Shown here piece after piece: positions 63,201 to 64,000 of a DNA stretch of 64,000 nt. The translations under genes were made by a program, and so were the position numbers. Under the pieces are notes generated by a model, which ran no database searches, was not told the DNA's origin, and was given only the letters and a program-made list of their open reading frames with translations. Positions within the stretch are counted from its first letter, which is position 1; every line of letters starts with the position of its first letter. Source of the stretch: Fimenecus sp964540535 (GTDB taxonomy: Bacteria > Bacillota > Clostridia > Oscillospirales > Acutalibacteraceae); the NCBI GenBank assembly GCA_964540535.1, contig CAZIMO010000004.1:1-64000 (forward strand), read 5' to 3'.

Positions 63201-64000
63201 AGATTACTGCCGTCTGCGGGACGAAGCATTACAGATTCGGCATAGCTCGGAACCTCAACACCCCAATATGAACGCGCAAAATTTTTAACTTCGAGCTTTT
63301 GTTCTGCTTTTCCGTTTACTACGGCATAAATTTCAGCCATAGGAACTACATCAAAAGTTATTGTTGCTGTAAATGTCGGATCATCTACGGATGTTGCTGA
63401 TATAGTGACATTTTCAGCGGTTGCTGAAGCTCTTAAAGACAAATAACTGCCATTGCTGGTCTTTTTACCGAATAAAGATTCGTCACTTATTTCCCATTTG
63501 CATGTGACGAAATTTCCGTCTTGGTCTTTTGCAACAAGTTCATTTGTCACTCCTGCTGCAACAACAGGATTTTTTAATGAAAGAATAAGCTTTGGCGTAT
63601 CGCTTTCCGCTTTTACTTCAACAGTGTATACCTCCGCTTCACCGCTGTTGCCGTTCATACTTGGCCATGAGGGATCTCCGCACTTAACTGTAATAACAGT
63701 TCCGTCAGATACGGGAACCGCCTTTGTCCGTTTATATTCCTCGCCGTCAACATAAGTGCGAACTTGATAATTTTTGTTATTAGCAGTTGGTGTTACATAA
63801 AGACTGTTTACGCCAGATGGTATAAACAGTGTATACGTATGAACACTTCCGTTAAAAGAATCTGACAGAGTTCCTGCACTAAACGCTAAATCTTTAAGAG
63901 TTTTATCAGTATTACCCCAGCTTCCGCCAAGATCGGCACCATAGTTCATAGTATACATAATGCGGATTTCATCGCCCGCAGATAGAGTACCTTTTGCTAC
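60248..64000 (-). CDS. Large surface protein with DUF4430, sandwich domains and alpha/alpha toroid (N-terminus outside window)
   Basis: At least 1250 residues; the frame is open to the window edge, so the start and signal peptide are missing. The first visible residues (GTLSAGDEIRIMYTMNYGADLG) are the end of a DUF4430 domain. A cadherin-like beta sandwich, Ig-like segments and a helical region follow. Residues about 860-1170 form a terpenoid-cyclase-like alpha/alpha toroid with repeats such as GQFEDGGWSVWD and NTNGGFG. The C-terminus has a Ser/Asn/Gln-rich stretch, an IPNTE motif resembling a sortase signal, a membrane helix and KRIIK. Transcobalamins combine just such a toroid with a DUF4430-type domain, so a corrinoid-capture role is inferred. 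It probably heads the ECF operon. Confidence 0.82.
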   Translation of the reverse strand, partial: VAKGTLSAGDEIRIMYTMNYGADLGGSWGNTDKTLKDLAFSAGTLSDSFNGSVHTYTLFIPSGVNSLYVTPTANNKNYQVRTYVDGEEYKRTKAVPVSDGTVITVKCGDPSWPSMNGNSGEAEVYTVEVKAESDTPKLILSLKNPVVAAGVTNELVAKDQDGNFVTCKWEISDESLFGKKTSNGSYLSLRASATAENVTISATSVDDPTFTATITFDVVPMAEIYAVVNGKAEQKLEVKNFARSYWGVEVPSYAESVMLRPADGSNLTAGSSDWTSTFDENGFCNISMTVGSMPETAYIPEKLAFNREILPNYPADKWQSSRIEVGNSGTFWIFWEVSDAKNNDVKAENASFYTPISQSGSNFQMLLNRGVSEAAFLFRGDAVKAYFSDSEFKIKGDEIPRRDDGYFAMPICADDLSGTQNDIPQKQYYIIAENENAPATKMMITVYQRNEEFDTPTAVDDYLCLASQYTNNSNSAFGNYGVMPERTLIGKTQAGTGELISLGNFGGYIVYRFDDLIYNDPKNPYGTDFVINGNTMGGAGFSEPGNVLVSQDGETWYTLAGSDHYNNNALWNYTITYTSNDKLKAEWTDSTGASGISYNFPSEDGYPLFNWTEDNKNSITVSGTLLVAEGTDPYGSRTAAFPNWGYVDTGYKGLNPYIGGQAGEVFDLSWAVDENGQPVNLDWVKYVKVQTASNVDGGSIGEKSTEISAIYKTVASQNSVGLTDAPFSIAVNGRNIELKNGLNVYYAVSEEAVDVSVDVPESTNVYINSTYGNEAHFDSLAHRMVRVIVQEGEKEPEIYYINLRTHEEQAGIDKAIAENVIEKIDAIGNIVLSSVNAIEDARTAYNALTKEQQVFVTNYSVLLDAENKYANLIAAFNRKIEDIYQSVGDYISSLGTPSVGSVGGEWMVIGLKRADRDISDGYYSYVLEYVASHINDKEQLHRVKSTDNSRIILALTAMGYDVTNVSGHNLLVGLTDLDYVKAQGINGPIWALIAFDSHNYVIPDGNVTREALIESILDGQFEDGGWSVWDTSDPDMTAMAIQALAPYYNKNKAVKNAVDKALFWLSAVQNTNGGFGSVDGASSESSAQVITALTALGINPHTDERFIKNGHSVINALCEYYTDGGFRHTIDGELNGMATEQGYYALAAYFRFLNGKTCLYDMSDVIIRTDINSEPSDDPAENPKDDNNSDATTPSDNNQGGENVTSKPIGNENVNIPNTEYNFTEVVYTGFIMLLLAVFSATVICKRIIK

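Noticed and set aside
1..64000. CRISPR arrays, tRNA or rRNA genes, insertion sequences
   Set aside because: No regularly spaced repeats, cloverleaf genes, rRNA blocks or transposase genes were seen on reading both strands.

Overview
The window comes from the chromosome of a low-GC, spore-forming Firmicute, most likely a gut Clostridium-relative of the Oscillospiraceae/Ruminococcaceae type. The evidence is a cotJABC spore-coat operon, Firmicute-style promoters and ribosome sites, a LexA box of the Bacillus/Clostridium type, ECF vitamin transport, a type III glutamine synthetase and an ANTAR regulator beside glnA. The species cannot be named from sequence alone. No rRNA, tRNA or CRISPR array was found.

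Layout. 1-3106: end of a type I restriction subunit (HsdR, cut by the window edge) with an overlapping zinc metallopeptidase. 3107-9730: AT-rich mobilisable island with a sigma-like protein, a broken DUF6076-like gene, an oriT-like hairpin region, a MobC/MobA relaxase module with tightly overlapping small genes, and a large serine recombinase. 9732-10718: cotJABC. 10845-15072: a membrane-anchored protein, then the deoxynucleoside catabolic operon deoC-deoB-cdd-pdp. 15118-16467: birA-bioY. 17107-25180: a maltodextrin/alpha-glucan unit (binding lipoprotein, two permeases, ATPase, MalQ, GlgP). 25345-30950: xpt and a BMP-type nucleoside ABC importer. 30989-36913: FAD oxidoreductase, MATE exporter, ABC-F protein and LexA-controlled dinB. 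37034-49380: an eight-gene operon purC-purA-purB-guaA-pyrG-purF-carA-carB. 49644-55304: nitrogen assimilation (GS type III, GdhA, GS type I, ANTAR regulator). 55372-64000: an ECF transporter with an A-A'-S fusion, EcfT, and two surface proteins with transcobalamin-like domains.

How it fits together. The most interesting part is 49 to 55 kb. The leaders of purC, gdhA and glnN each carry the same short box (GCAAAGGCGTCTTT or one mismatch) built into an intrinsic terminator. In purC and gdhA the box folds into a hairpin with an AxxGxx hexaloop, the type bound by ANTAR antiterminators, and an ANTAR protein is encoded next door behind glnA. Five of the eight genes downstream of the purC leader encode glutamine-amide-using enzyme subunits (purF, guaA, pyrG, carA, carB), and PurA and PurC use aspartate. 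I infer a local antitermination circuit that ties amide-nitrogen supply to purine/pyrimidine synthesis.

Two other signals stand out. A dispersed leader element occurs before deoC, pdp and the ECF lipoprotein gene. It has a conserved hairpin and a short reading frame (MKGT...IKSC...LC..C[IV]AWRF). The ECF locus resembles a bacterial version of the intrinsic-factor/transcobalamin architecture, suggesting cobalamin or corrinoid capture.
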